A stretch of DNA of 5,866 nucleotides from the NCBI GenBank assembly GCA_937919075.1, contig CALFOF010000096.1, positions 1 to 5,866 of the forward strand, written 5' to 3'. The notes under the pieces are model-generated. The model was given only the letters and a program-made list of their open reading frames with translations. It searched no databases and was not told the origin of the DNA. The stretch's first letter is position 1. Each line of letters opens with the position of its first letter. Shown here piece after piece: positions 5,838 to 5,866 of the stretch. Position numbers and translations under genes: made by a program. The stretch is from an uncultured Cyanobium sp. (GTDB lineage Bacteria > Cyanobacteriota > Cyanobacteriia > PCC-6307 > Cyanobiaceae).

Positions 5838-5866
5838 GCGCTGGACTCAGCCTTTCACGCCATCGC
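5819..5866 (+). CDS. Possible start of a divergent gene, cut off by the right edge (16 codons)
   Basis: ATG 5819 opens a frame reading MSIKTVSAGLSLSRHR to the end of the window with no stop. No family can be named from 16 residues. There is no Shine-Dalgarno at ideal spacing. GGAGG at 5783-5787 is over 30 bases upstream and sits directly against GTG 5789, whose in-frame reading stops after eight codons. If real, the gene is divergent from sbtA, with about 141 bases between the two starts. Confidence 0.25.
   Translation, partial: MSIKTVSAGLSLSRHR

Overview
This is a compact, GC-rich stretch of bacterial chromosome (G/C-ending codons, CTG as the dominant leucine codon). It most likely comes from an alpha-cyanobacterium of the Synechococcus/Cyanobium type. 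The basis is gene content: an SbtA-family bicarbonate permease, a DUF6464 protein, a cyanobacterial-style TerC-family protein with SADNA and TDLAFSLDS motifs, and a cyanobacterial-looking Mfd. No tRNA, rRNA, CRISPR array or insertion sequence was recognised.

Layout. Positions 1-1814 (minus) hold the N-terminal 604 codons of mfd, the transcription-repair coupling factor. The gene runs off the left edge just before its translocase domains. Divergent from it, 1915-2751 (plus) encodes an unnamed exported or membrane-anchored protein with an HEXXH motif. It meets the next gene, 2752-3489 (minus), tail to tail with no intervening base. That gene encodes an uncharacterised protein with an N-terminal domain, an Ala/Pro linker and two copies of a C-terminal module. 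Divergent from it, 3549-4310 (plus) is a TerC-family membrane protein, followed almost immediately by a small four-cysteine DUF6464 protein (ending at 4663), probably co-transcribed. This pair converges, across 6 bases, on an SbtA-family permease (4670-5677, minus). The last 189 bases are the sbtA upstream region. They contain an imperfect direct repeat and the first 16 codons of a possible gene leaving the window.

How the genes relate. The plus/minus pairs alternate with almost no intergenic sequence, so the window looks like ordinary streamlined core genome rather than an island. There is no clear shared pathway: Mfd acts in DNA repair, SbtA in inorganic carbon uptake, and TerC-family proteins in metal-ion handling. 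I do not see a new multi-gene system. The points most worth a second look are the conflicting start signals of the HEXXH protein, the duplicated C-terminal module of the 2752-3489 product, a possible CTG start or translational coupling of the DUF6464 gene, and the divergent substrate-site motif of the SbtA homologue.
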